Of a stretch of DNA of 64,000 nt, positions 36,301 through 47,849 are shown one piece after another. Every line of letters begins with the position of its first letter. The stretch's first letter is position 1. Under the pieces are notes generated by a model. The model did not search any database. It was not told the DNA's origin and saw nothing but the letters and a program-made list of their open reading frames with translations. Source of the DNA: Montifringilla adamsi (taxonomy: Eukaryota > Chordata > Aves > Passeriformes > Passeridae); assembly GCA_017590115.1 (NCBI GenBank), contig JAGGNK010010225.1, positions 4,836,001 through 4,900,000 of the forward strand. The letters run 5' to 3'. Made by a program: the position numbers and the translations under genes.

Positions 36301-38375
36301 GAACTAAAATACTCTTATGTTATAATTAGATTATACGCATGAAAGCGGTGTGATCATTCTAGACTACAGAACTGTTCTGTGCCCTCTGGTGAACCTAACC
36401 CGATAAGTTAGGGTTCTGTTTTTCCATTGGAAGAAATAAAAGGACTGATTGTCAAGCTGCCTAACAGTAAGGTAGAAAACAGAGCAAGAACATCAATGTT
36501 TCATCAAGTGTGTTTAGAGTCAAACCAAGTGTAAGTCTTTCTTCTTCTGGGTGGAGTGAAGTTGGTACATGTAGAACCAAATCACTTGTATGTTTGCATA
36601 CACAATGATTACTTTTTATCTCGGGCAGTTCATTCTGCTCACCTGCTAATTTTTTTTTAAAAATTATTTTTGATGTTTGAGTGTCTTCTTGGATACTTCA
36701 TGGGAATTGGTTGGCATGAACTACATGCCACAGGTACAGCACCAATGCTGCTTGACAGTAAGACGTGCTTTGCAACAGCTGTGGTGTAGGAAAAGAAAGC
36801 AACTCTTTGAGGAAAATTAGAAGTATCTGTCAACTATGTAAGTAGTTGGATCCTTGAACAATTGCTCACTAGCTGATATCTTAGTGACATGCATATGGAT
36901 GAACCATTTTCAAAACATTCACAAGAAAAATATACTTCTGTGGGTAAGAAGAGCTGTTTTCATCATCATTGCAAGTTGGCTTCCTTGAGTTATGTGTCAT
37001 GTTTGCTGTCATTATCTACATCTGTACAAGGTTCTTGAACTGTGGGCCTTTTCCTTTCTTACATTTTCATTTGTAGACCTTCACACCTTTCTTTCCCTGA
37101 CTTGGTCTTGCACCTGGGCCCCCTTTAGTATCCTGTTATCTCCACACCTCCCACTCATGACTTTGCATTGTTTCTCTTGATTCCACTATGCCAGCTCCTT
37201 GCCATGTGCTCCAGCCCAGCTGTGCTTTGGAAGGTGTGGAGTGCTGCTGCTGCTGCTTGGTTTCCTACCAGTGGAAAGGATGACCACTAATAAATTGAAG
37301 CTATTTCTTCTTTAGCATTGTTTTTTTTTTTTTCCCTCTAACCTTTAGCACAAAATCATTCCTGGTTCATTTGCCTACCTTCTTGCAACTTGTGACAGGT
37401 GGGATTGCCTTCATGTGACTTGATTCTGTTTTCTAGCTTTACATTAAAACACTTTTGTTCCAATGATTTATTAACTTGTCCTTGGCTCTGTTTTATTTTT
37501 AATATTTCATACATCTTTAAAAAAGATGTGGCATGTTTGTGTGCAAGGTGCTTCAAAGTATAATTATGAGCTGTAGCATTTATGTATAAGGCTTAAAATA
37601 ACTGTGTTCCTCCCTTCAGGAAATTGAAGGGTTTATCTTGAGCCTTCTTTTATAAGATAGGTGTCTTACTTTCCATACTGCATTTTTTCTCATTAAAGGA
37701 AGATCAGGGGACATGCATTATCCAGTTAGATAAACAGGGAAAGGGTCTGGACAAGGTTGTATCTATGTAATTCCAGAATATACATAAGCACACATATGTG
37801 CACTGAAAGAATATTCCCCTGCAGAGTATTTGTGACAAATTTAATTTTTAAAGCAAAATAATTACTTCAATTAAATATTAAAGTATAATTTTATTTCTAA
37901 AAATACAGAGAAAATTGTGTCTGGAACAGAGAGTACTTCCTATGCAGTGCTGAACTGCATGTATTTTATGTTGTGCCCAATTCACTGATGTGACTTACTG
38001 AAGTGATTTATTTTATTGAAATTCTCTATGTGACCAGAATAAAACAGCTTGGGCCAGAGGACTTGGATCAACTATTTATTTTTATGTAGAAGTTGCTGAT
38101 TATTAAGGTTAAAGAAAGGAGAAGAAATTCCAGAATTAGGGTTTGATATGCAGCTTTAATTCAGGTGTCTTTGAATATATGCAGGTAAACAAAGCTTTAG
38201 AGTCTATGGATGGTATTGCTTCGCTTTTCAGGGTGTTTAGCCCTATGTAATAATTGTCATCCTTGAAAACTACACCTCCTCTTAACTTTATTTGAAACCA
38301 GGAAACTTGGGATCAGATCACAGGGAATGCAGTTGGTTATGTAGAATATTGTGAGCTTGTGGTCCTTGCCTGTGC

Positions 38376-38389
38376 GTTACACGTGTAAC
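38376..38389. promoter_or_regulatory. 14-nt palindrome GTTACACGTGTAAC with E-box
   Basis: A perfect 14-nt palindrome centred on CACGTG (38380-38385), the class B E-box bound by factors such as USF, MYC/MAX or MITF/TFE. Its symmetrical flanks make it less likely to be a bare chance hexamer. Confidence 0.35.
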
Positions 38390-38859
38390 AGTAATTATTC
38401 ACTGGCTGTGAATTTTAGTTGAAAATCACCTCTGCACTGTGCAGGTATCTAACCTGATTACCCAACTCTCTATTTAATTGTTGCAAACTGTTTAGTTCTC
38501 TTTATTTCTTTTGCTTGTCCTGTTTCCCCTGCCCCTAGTCCCATGCCTCAGACACTTCACACTTTTCTCCTTTGCCAGAAATGGGAGGGGGATGCTAGAG
38601 GCATTTAATTTTTTTGAAGACTCTTATGCATGAAGACAGCATCCTTGACCTTCTTTCCTCTTAGAACATCCTGTCAGTTGCTCCACTTCTGAATCTAGCC
38701 AATGTTGAGGGCAGCTGTCATGCACCTGGTTCTTAAAAGGTCTTTTTGCCACCAGAAGGGATAAGCCAATGACAGGAGTCCCACTTGCCGTTTTGTTGGC
38801 CAGAACCTGTCCTTTTGCCTTCTTGACTTTTTGCATTACAGAATATTGAGTTGTTTGGC

Positions 38860-38876
38860 TTTTTTTTTTTTTTTTT
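38860..38876. repeat. T17 homopolymer (A17 on the minus strand)
   Basis: Seventeen T residues. On the minus strand this is an A17 run that could be the tail of a retroposed copy to its right (38877 upward), where the minus strand has open frames up to 88 codons. I recognise no parent gene and no flanking duplication. Confidence 0.85.
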
Positions 38877-39970
38877 GTTCCCAGTCCCACTGCCATTTGG
38901 CATCTCCCTCTTTGGCACCCCTACCTGGCAGTTCTGCTGGCTGTGTATGTGAGCTGTGTACTGACCCTTGCTGTGAGACTTGGACAAAAGTGGTGATAGC
39001 CTCTGTAGCCTCCAAAATGCATGAAGCCTTCTTTCTTGCCGAGTAGGTTGTTGCTCAAGATACCATCTTGATGGCAGCTGTCTTCATTTGCATTGAACTC
39101 TGGGAGAACCCAGAGACTGCTCTGATAGTCAGGCCTCCTAGGAAGCCTGGGTGCTTTCATCCTCTGCCCAGGGAAGATGAATCTCACCCGCTGCCACTCT
39201 CACGGGAGGATGCGGGGAATGCGCTTGCAGCCATTCTGGCCATGACTTCCAGTGGGTGGATGGTGGGAGTGTGTTTTGCAAGGCAGAAGGATCTTCTACT
39301 GTTATCTCTTCAACAGACCTCATATCAAAGCACTCTCTTAGATTTAGGAAGTGCTTTCTGTGCTTGGAGGTTAAGCATGAATGGGAATAGCATGACCTGG
39401 GGAAAGGAAAGTGCTGGATTCTATAATTCCCAAGGGAGAAAGGGCTCTGGTTGTACTGTCTCTACAGAGCAGTTCCCTGAGCTAGCCATCCTCATCTCTC
39501 CATCCTACTTGCAGTGACATGAGTAAGTCTCCTTGCTTTGGTTCTACAGTGGCTTTTCTTCAGTGCCACTTTCCTTGCATGGAAAAATGTCCACGGAAAA
39601 CCACACATGTATAGCGTGTGCTCCCTTCTGTTTTCAGATGTCTTAACATCTTCTGAAGTACCTGATAGCTTGTAAATTCCAGAATCTGGATGAAACTTTT
39701 TTTTTTTCCCCAAATACTATGAGAAGTGTTTGTGAAGCACAAATAAACTTGTCCCCCACTTTCCCTTTTTGACTAGACCTTTATTTTCACTGGGACAGCA
39801 GGATTCATCCTTGTCATAAGGTCCTTTCTTGCCAAGTTACAGGTTCTCTTCCAAGAGATAGAATTCAAGTAGTTGAAAGAAAAAGAATATAAAATTTTGC
39901 ATGTAGAAAAAAGCCCAATCCCAAACATTTCCTTTGCTACTTCTGCAGAAATAGCATGACTCTTTGTACA

Positions 39971-40126
39971 GGTTTCCCAGAGGCATTGTGACGTCTCCAT
40001 CCTTGGGGATACTGAAAAAACAGGTGGACATGGTCCAGGGCTACCTGCTGCAGGTGACCCTGCTTGATTGAGCAGGGTGGTGGAATGGACAGTCTGCAGG
40101 GGTCCTCTCCAGCCTCAGGCATTCCT
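39971..40126 (+). mobile_element. CR1 LINE 3' fragment
   Basis: The stretch follows the well-known CR1 3' sequence: GGTTTCCCAGAGGCATTGTG, a CATCCTTGGGGATACTGAAA segment, GCAGGTGACCCTGCTTGA, GAGCAGGG and GGTCCTCTCCAGCCTCAGGC. It runs in the sense direction on the plus strand. It is 5'-truncated, diverged, has lost the terminal octamers and carries no open reading frame. Confidence 0.8.
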
Positions 40127-41039
40127 TGACTGAAACTTTTTGAAAATGTTTTGAAAGAGAATTGCAGTTCTCTTTGGTAGAGCTGAGTGAAATACAAAAT
40201 AATTTAAGGTAGATTCATTCAATTGAAAATGTAGAGCACAATTTCAAATTAAGCTGGTCTGACAGGCTTGTCCATAATAAATCCAGGAGAGTAAAAAAAA
40301 AATTATGAATTTATAACAAATTAACAGAGCAAATCATATTGCTTCTGTCTACAAACAACTGAAGCACCTCTGTAACTTTAAAAGGTACTCTAAATGCATT
40401 TTCCATGCACAGATCAGAGTTATGAGCTTACTTAAAACTTAGAAAGAGAATTCATGCTCTCACCTTTCACATAAGAGGCCAATTCTCAGGATCATTGCCT
40501 TTGATCCCATAGAAGGAATCATAGGATTAAAAAGGAGCCAGAACTTGCCTGCTGTTTAGTAGTAATTTTCTGATTATACTTTGCTCATACGAATGTAAAT
40601 GTAAAGAGCTAAATTTACATAAGCAGACTACTCTGTGAACCTTTGCCCTCCCCTCTCCCTCAAACTTTGCTGTCCAGTTTGGCTCCCAGTGCATTTTCAG
40701 AAGTCTCTTTCTAGGGTTACTTGTCTCTCTAGCAAGAAACCCAAGTTCTGAAAGCAAGAAAGTGTCAGAATTGCAGCCGCAAAACCTGAACTCAAGCAAT
40801 CTCCCCTCTCCCATTACTGCTACACCTGCTCACGAGGCAGCCCTGTGGGGACCAGTGTGGACACTGGCTGGCAGCCAGACGTGTACCAGACATCTCTTTA
40901 CCTTTGCTCATAGATAGGGCTCATCCACAAATGGCAGCTAGAAATTCATGCCTATAATATAAGTTCACATTAGTTTGACCTGTGTTTTACAGTAACAGTG
41001 CAGGCTGCCTTTTTTCTGAAAAAAAAAAGAATTTCTCAG

Positions 41040-41350
41040 AATTTTTAACATAGTTTATTTCCTCAGCTTAGGACTAGCAGGAAGGTTTATCAGCAATTTA
41101 TGGTGGATTTAGAAGGAAAAGGGGAATTGGATTGCTGACAGGGTATTGCTTGCTGGCTGCACAAACATGGTGTGCAATAAGACAAAAAGTTTGGACTCGT
41201 CTTTGTGAAGTTCAACTCCAAGCCAAATTAACTTGACCTCAGCCTCTTCAAAACGTGCCTGTATAAATATAGCTGTAGTCCATTTTGATGATCACAAGTC
41301 TGCAGCTGAATTAATTATTTGATGGTGCAAGAAAGATATGTAAAGGGAGA
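41040..41350. promoter_or_regulatory. Candidate conserved non-coding element
   Basis: A repeat-free block with several transcription-factor-like words: TATAAATATAG at 41262-41272, CCATTTTGATGATCAC at about 41280-41295, CAGCTG at 41303-41308 and GAATTAATTATTTGATGG at about 41308-41325. It has the even composition typical of vertebrate conserved enhancers. The call is by eye only. Confidence 0.25.
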
Positions 41351-42296
41351 CCTTTACCACTGAACCCAGATCTGCAAGATCAAATCTACAGACTGATTTT
41401 CTTTTCTAATGTTTTCTTGCGAAGTGTTTCCTTATACATCATGCCTAATCTTGTCAATATTTCTTCAGGTCTTGCTCCTTTAAATAGCCCTGGATGGGTG
41501 GAACATCCCATACTTTTTCAAAGATCTCCTGGAGTCAGTGAAAGCTATTTGTGTGAACATGAGCAGCTGAAAGAAGCAAAGGCATTGTGAGCCCTGCACA
41601 GTCTTAAGACGGTCTGTGTTTGGGACGTGAGAGTAGTGTGGCATTACTCTGTTTGCTTTGGAAGGTAATCTAATTTAAAAGGGCTTGAAACAATTTGCAA
41701 ATCAGGATTGTGGAAACCTCAATGTTGGGTTTTTCTCTTTTCTAAGAGAAGAAATATTTAAACCCAAAAAGAGCATTAGGCAGGAAAAATTTGAGAGATT
41801 GAACCTGGCAGATGTTGCAAGGCATGTGATAGAATAGGACTGAGCTTTACCTGTTGCTGTGTGAAGTTAAGATCTGCAATCTCTGTTAGGAGCTCCAGAT
41901 TTCACAACGCTTGGGTGATGGTGTAACAGGAAGAAGGGTGTGGGCAAAACTACAGAGCTACATATGAGTAATTCAAGACCTCACCTGTTTTCCCATATGG
42001 AGAGCAGGACAAAGTGGGGAAAGCAGATGGACAGATCAGAAGTTAGAGTTTAATCGCTTAACTTTTGCTCAGCTTATCTGTATTGAGGATAATCTTCAGG
42101 GATTCGTGTTTGTTGCATGCTTTTTGCATTTTTTTGGTGGATGCATTTTGAGTCAGAAAAAATGATGTCTGGTGTCACATTTTTAATATTCTGTCTCAGC
42201 ATAGCAAATCTGAGCTACTAAGTTATAGCCAGCACATGCCAGCAGTCTTTGTGGTACTATACTGTTAGTTTACTTGGATGTGTTTTCTGCAATGAT

Positions 42297-42331
42297 GTAT
42301 TAAAAAGGTGAACAAGCTACCTTTTTAATAC
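42297..42331. repeat. Perfect 13-bp hairpin, 9-nt loop
   Basis: GTATTAAAAAGGT at 42297-42309 is the exact reverse complement of 42319-42331, separated by GAACAAGCT. It would fold in RNA from either strand. No transcript context is known. Confidence 0.8.
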
Positions 42332-42544
42332 TATCAAAGAGGTGGAATTACTGCCTCATTTCATGTGAAAAAGTCTCAGTGAGTATTACAGGCAGATTAT
42401 GACCTTAAGTAGTGCCCAGAAGTGAAAGGTCAGAAAGAAAAAGCAATGATCCCAACAATGATTTTTGAAATTGGGTCAGCATTGCATATGTTAAATAAAT
42501 GCATGTCTTCCTGCAATGTTTGAAATCAGGGTCAGGACTCCAAA

Positions 42545-42610
42545 ATGAAATTTAATGAGGTTGTCTTCAGTGGCTATTACACCTGGAGAATCAAGAAAGG
42601 CAAAAATAAA
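42545..42610 (+). other. Weak candidate coding exon
   Basis: An open stretch beginning at the ATG at 42544 reads MKFNEVVFSGYYTWRIKKGK and runs to AATAAAG|GTAGGTGG, a good 5' splice site at about 42611/42612. An AG lies upstream (GAAATCAG at about 42523-42530), but its pyrimidine tract is poor. The peptide looks protein-like, yet I cannot match it to a family. Chance is a real alternative. Exact boundaries are approximate by a few bases. Confidence 0.2.
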
Positions 42611-43780
42611 GGTAGGTGGTACAAACTTGCTGTTTTCCAAAGCTCAACAGTTTTGTGAGCAAAATTATCTGCTTACAGGGTGTTTTTAAGATGGAAGTAA
42701 TTTTATCTACAGTGCTAAATTTGGAATCAGTATACCCAGCCATCTGCATCTGTGTATATGGCAAGTCTAATATCTTGATTTGGGGATTAAATTTATACCA
42801 TGCTCGTATTTTTCTTCAGGCGCTTACCTTGAGTTTTGGTTTTGTTTTATTTTTTATTTTTCTGTTATAATGTGGAATCTCATTGTTGAATATTGTTGCA
42901 TTTCATATTTACTGATATCTTTATGAAAAACTTGGTGAAAGTTTGTGAAAACTCAAGGCTCCTTATACTCCTATATGTCAGTTAGCCAGTGGTACTGATA
43001 CTGAATGTAATTAATGCTCTTCTCTTTGTAATCCAAGCTAATGTCCTCTAATCAACATTATGTAATTCAACAAATAGAGCAAAACCTACTGAATTAAGAT
43101 ACTGTACTGTCCTATTATCTCTGGATGTGCAGCATAGCACATATTTTTGTATCTTCTGAGCATTTTGTAGACCAGTAGCTGAATTTCTGGGAGTAAATGC
43201 ATTATATTTTTAAGTTAATGAATTTCACTTTCTTTCAGCACTTATGTTCAAGTCATGTTTCTGCTGAATTACACATTGTTAATTAAGAATAATTTTATCT
43301 CTTTGGTTAACAGAAGAAATTGGGGCATTATTAGGGTGTTGGCCATGCTGTTTCCACAACAGGTTAGCTGCTTTGATCTGGCTGTGTTGACAGTAAAATT
43401 GGGTCTTCTGCTTGGACGTGTAGAAGTATGTGTTTGGTTAGACTGTTATCAAATTGGAGGAAATTACTAGAATCAGTAAAGTGAAGACAGGCACAGTAAT
43501 GAAAATTAAGCAATGCAGGGTCACTCGGAACACTGTCACTTTGCTGATGTAATTTGTGGCTGTAAATAGAGGTCGTGGCATTGTGCTACAGCTCTTCTCA
43601 GTGTTTGTACCATTTTCCTGTAGCTCACACAAGCCCAGTCCTAGAGCACTGCATTCCCTTTTGTGCACTACTCCTTATTTAGTTTTTTTTCCTAACCAGA
43701 AGAGATTAAACAGGAAAGAATTCAGGCAGGATTTTGAAAAATAATTGAGTGTGAAACAAGAATTAAACTAGAAAAGGCTG

Positions 43781-43781
43781 C

Positions 43782-43811
<30 letters not shown>
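43781..43811. repeat. (TA)n(CA)n compound microsatellite
   Basis: About nine TA units pass directly into about six CA units. It is a purine-pyrimidine alternating tract and likely polymorphic. Confidence 0.9.
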
Positions 43812-43814
<3 letters not shown>

Positions 43815-44748
43815 CTGTATACATCTGTTAGTGACCTTGTCTCTATTGACTGAAAGTATTGATAAAAGATTACTGCAAAAAGTGAGGGTTTTTAAAATGT
43901 TAACAAGGGGATTTACTTACTAGACTTTGGTCCGTGTGTGATGCTATTGCCACCCTGGGTGCAGTCGATAGGAATGAAGTTGTGTAAAGCACCAGCAGCA
44001 TTATAGAATGATAAAACTTTGGTAGAATGAGGGGTAGGCAGCTACTGAAGTCCCCTCTTCCATGACCATTTTTGGTATTAGTGATATGTCCTGGTATTTT
44101 TTCCTAAATGCCTTTGAACTAATTTAACTCTAGTGTAACAACATTGACAATATGGGGCATTTCGGAAAGGAGGAAGGAAAATACATTGAAGTATTTCCTT
44201 ATTTAAGTGTAATATTTTTCCTTAGTTAAACATATGCAATAATATAAAGCAAGATACAGCAAAAATAGGATTCAGTGATATTTGCCTAAAATAAGCATAT
44301 GCAATCTTATAAGCACTGTGTGACATTTTAGATTTTATTTCATTTTCCCTTTAAGCTTCAGACTGGAAGTTAAAGTGCCCTAAAGGAGTCTTTATTCTAG
44401 TTGAAGTGCTCTGATTGCACTGATCTTTTCTTTCTTTTCCTTTTCTTTTTGGTAGTATTTTAAGGTTTGTGGATTGTCAGAGAAGAAGTACCATCTCTCT
44501 TATTAGGAACATTGGCAGCTAAAGCTACACAGTGCTTTTCAGTGATCTTAACAATCACCACTCAGCCAGAAAAGGAGGACGACCTTGCAGAATTGCAGGT
44601 TGTATGCGACCCTAATTCAGAAGTGTGTCTGTAATTTAGAAAACTTGCAGGGCAGGTTGTGGGATCCGTGCTGTGGTTGGCCATCTCACTGGCTGTTTGG
44701 TTCTTCTCAGAAGAAGCCCTGTTTAAAATGTTACAACAGCTTTCGTGA

Positions 44749-44773
44749 AACTTGTGATTTAAAATCACAAGTT
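44749..44773. repeat. 25-nt near-continuous palindrome
   Basis: AACTTGTGATTT (44749-44760) and AAATCACAAGTT (44762-44773) are perfect reverse complements around a single central A. It is followed by more AT-rich symmetrical sequence (TTAAATTTAATTTAAAT). Confidence 0.85.
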
Positions 44774-45077
44774 AAATTTAATTTAAATCAAAAAATCCGA
44801 ACTGTGACTAAGTATATGAAGATTGTAGGTTGGTCAAAGCACAAGAGATTACATTTCAAGGCCAATGCTAGGAGAAGTAGACAGGGAAGAAAGGGGGGGA
44901 AAGCACCCCTGTCTCCAAGTCAGAATTACAGCTTTTTTTCCTCTAGTTGCTTGGTACCCCAGCTGGGCAGCACTCTCCAAAATGGGGTGGTCATGCCTGG
45001 GTTTGAACCCAGGTGTCATGGTAGAACTTCAGTGCTTTTCAGTGCAAAGAAATCTAATGGGACTCTTTCATCCTCAT

Positions 45078-45175
45078 GAAATATATCCAAATATATCAAT
45101 ATATATATATCCAATAATATATATATATATATCCAGTATATATAATATATATCCAATATATTCAAATATATCCTG
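45078..45175. repeat. ATATATCC-type AT-rich minisatellite
   Basis: Imperfect tandem units built from ATATATCC/ATATATCCAA alternate with pure (AT)n runs over about 100 bp. Such sequence forms multiple alternative hairpins and is prone to length change. Copy number in the assembly may be unreliable. Confidence 0.85.
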
Positions 45176-46359
45176 ACAACCTTAATTTCAGTATGTAGCA
45201 CATCAGATAAACAGCGTTAGTCCTAACATTTGGACAACACCCATTTCAACTGGATCTTTTTCTAATACAGCAGTGTTCACAAAGAAAGCAAGTTAGGTGC
45301 TTGGTTCTTCCTACAGTCACATAATTCCTTATTGTTCTTAATTTTTCATTTTTTTTTAAGAATCCAGCTTGTTCTAGTATAGTCCTTATAAGGAAACATT
45401 TCAGAAGAGTAAATGAAAAGTCACAGTTCCAGTAGAGTATGTTTATGGTCTTTAAGTCAGGTTGTTACTCCAGACCCACCACTCTCAGCTGCTGCAAAGT
45501 CATCAGGATCACTAGATTCAATTTAATTTGTCTTCTAAAACTGCTGATGAGCTTCACAGGTGTCTGGGTGGCTCTGCAGAATGGCTGGGAGCAAACTGTT
45601 TCAGGCAAAATCCTTACAGGTGAATAGTGGATGTAAGCCTATTTTTCATAATCTTCATTCTGTCATCATACTCCCCTGAGGAACTTTTGGAGCCCAGTGG
45701 TGGTTTTAGAAATGTATAAGGTAGCATTAGAAATAAAATGCATATGGAAGTAGCAATAATGAAGGAGAGACTATTTCACCACTGCTGGTGATTGTCTGGA
45801 GGTGAATTTCCTGACGTTAAATTCCCAAAGTGCTAGGAAGTCATCTGATAACATGTAATAAAAATGAGCAGTTTGCATCCCTATTCGAATTATGGTGTTA
45901 AATTTGTGCTTGAATTTCTTGCCTGAATTCCAATATGTTTGGTCTGAATTTTTTGTAAGGATAAAGTAGTAATCCATCAAGAATGACAAAATTACCATGA
46001 TTTGTTTATGTTGTGTTGTCCAAATAAAAATCTCTTTTCTGTTTGTACCTGCATATATTTAAGACTGAATGTACCTATTTCTATGCTACCCATTAGTAAA
46101 TGGTGCTTTATAGTCATATGAAAGAGATACAGTCTTTTCAAGGTCTTCCAACATATTTTTATGTAATTATGTCTATTTTCTATAGCTTTTCTGGTTTTTA
46201 ACACTTAATTAGGACAAATGCACCTAAGTGGTTCAATTTTCAGTGCTGTCTGGTTACCCATGTTAGAAATTATTCTTTAACTCTGTGTGTTTGCTTTTTT
46301 GAGGATATCATGACTCATTATTTACTCGTGGGTAATCATCTTTAGTAAACAGTGCATCT

Positions 46360-46640
46360 TGTGAGAGCTAATACAGAGCTCTGTGTGTATCAGTCAGAAA
46401 GAGACCCTTCGAATCAAAAGTTCCTGCCAGCTGCCACCTCCTCAGCTAATATCACCTCATAATATCGAGCTAGTCACAAAATACAGAAGTAATGTTTGTG
46501 TTTCAAGAGACAGGAAAGCTTGCAAATAAATCAGAGCTCAGTAACATGTATGACTTCAGGGCTGCAGCAAAATATATCGAGGCATATAACACACCAGATT
46601 TCTATTTTGTGTCTGGCATCTTACTGCTATGTTTAGTGAG
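46360..46640. promoter_or_regulatory. Candidate conserved non-coding element
   Basis: A repeat-free block with GAGAGCTAATACAGAGCTC, CAGCTGCCACCTCCTCAGC (including a CAGCTG E-box at 46427-46432), TAATATCACC and AAATAAATCAGAGCTCAG words. The composition resembles vertebrate developmental enhancers. No alignment was possible, so confidence is low. Confidence 0.25.
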
Positions 46641-47791
46641 TATTGTATACATTTTCAATTAATGGAAGCAACAAAAAATGGCAAAAAGTAGAAAAGCTTA
46701 ATCTTGTCATTTTTCCTGCTGTGGGAAGAAAATATACTTTGTATCTATTACCAGTTACTTTCCTTAACATGATATCCTAGGTTTAGATTTTGAATCATCC
46801 CCTGGCTGACTAAGTGATGACTTGCTCATTTTGTCTCCTGTTTATAAAAGAAGTGAAAAGATTTAGCTCATGAATTTTTCATACAGACTACAGATGTACT
46901 GGTTGTGGCCAAATGCTGTCCTCAGTCACAAGTCAGTGTCGCCGGTGAGCTGTCAATGGCAGCGCTGTGAACGCATTTCAGCGTACTTCTGAGATTTAAA
47001 TGTTTTGTTTCCCGTGTGCATATGGGGGTAGGAATTAAGGAGATGGTAGATAAACTGATTATAAAAATAGATAGGAAATAGAGGTTCATTTTCCAGTCCA
47101 ACATGCTGCTGCCAGTACTGAAGCAAGAGTAAAACCATTACTCACTGCCCTGCGGGTGCTGCACCCTGCAATGAATGAGTACCATATTTTAAAATATCTA
47201 GTAACATTATGAAAAACTGAAGTCAAAGCAGAAGTTCAGATCTTAATTAGTGAAACTGCCTTTCCACCTTCGGTGCTCTGAGCCAGAAAAATCTGATTAT
47301 ATTTTAAACTTTCCCAAACGGACTTTGCCTTTTCCCTTCTTAGGAACTGCCTGTGAAACCAAGAGCAAGGAAAGGTGTAGCGCAGAAGGCAGCTTTACTT
47401 GCCTTCATAGCCTGGTTTCAGGTTGGAAATATCCCTCTGAAGTTTTACTGTATTCTTTCAACCTCCCTGGTTTTCTGTACTTTGAAGTTAAAAACCAAGT
47501 TAACCTTTGACCAAGAATTTCAAAATCATCTGGTAGAAGGCCCTTCCCTTTCTGCTGCCAGAGAAATGAAAAACTCTCCTTTGCATATAGGACTCTAAAA
47601 ACCTCTGTAGAAAAGACATGAGGCTTTATTAATTCTGAATTGCAGTTTTTCTGGATAATTCTCTTTAGGAGGAGGCACCTCTTCCAGGTGTTTGAAGCTC
47701 TTCCTTCCTTTTGGACCTGGAGAATAGAATACTGAGCAAAAATAATTAGAGGGAAAATGTTAGCAGCACTGTAGTGAAGTAAAGACCTTAC

Positions 47792-47849
47792 CTGCAGCTG
47801 GGGTCTGCCAGGTAAATGAAGATGACTGTCAGCCTCACCAGCTTGACAC
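47792..47849 (-). other. Candidate 58-nt minus-strand exon
   Basis: On the minus strand a long pyrimidine tract (TTTGTTCTTCTTTTATATCAG) ends in AG at 47850-47851, and CTGCAG|GTAAGG gives a near-consensus donor at 47792/47791. The 58-nt segment between is open in two of three frames: CQAGEADSHLHLPGRPQLQ in one and VKLVRLTVIFIYLADPSC in another. Both splice sites are stronger than most seen in this window. No neighbouring partner exon was identified and the peptide is not recognised. It could belong to a non-coding RNA or be a cryptic pair. Confidence 0.3.

Larger units (their letters stand above)
32664..39970. other. Probable intron sequence right of CpG island 2
   Basis: No convincing coding exon. 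Small features are a 16-nt palindrome CAATGCAATTGCATTG at 33351-33366, an E-box palindrome at 38376-38389, inverted telomere-like hexamers at 36394-36413 and a T17 run at 38860-38876. Several open frames of 60-150 codons occur on both strands (for example 34955-35359 and 39068-39517), but none shows a recognisable domain. Confidence 0.5.

Noticed and set aside
40515..40540. CR1-like GAATCATAGGATTAAAAAGG
   Set aside because: A single partial octamer with no downstream CR1 sequence.
44003..44070. CR1-like ATTATAGAATGATAAAACTT
   Set aside because: It resembles CR1 terminal octamers for about 20 bases only. The following sequence does not match CR1.
44996..45013. tRNA T-arm-like CCTGGGTTTGAACCCAGG
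   Set aside because: A neat 7-bp hairpin resembling a T-arm, but no acceptor stem, D-arm or anticodon arm can be drawn around it.
44585..45079. 164-codon plus-strand frame
   Set aside because: It overlaps a palindrome and enters an AT minisatellite. There is no recognisable protein feature.
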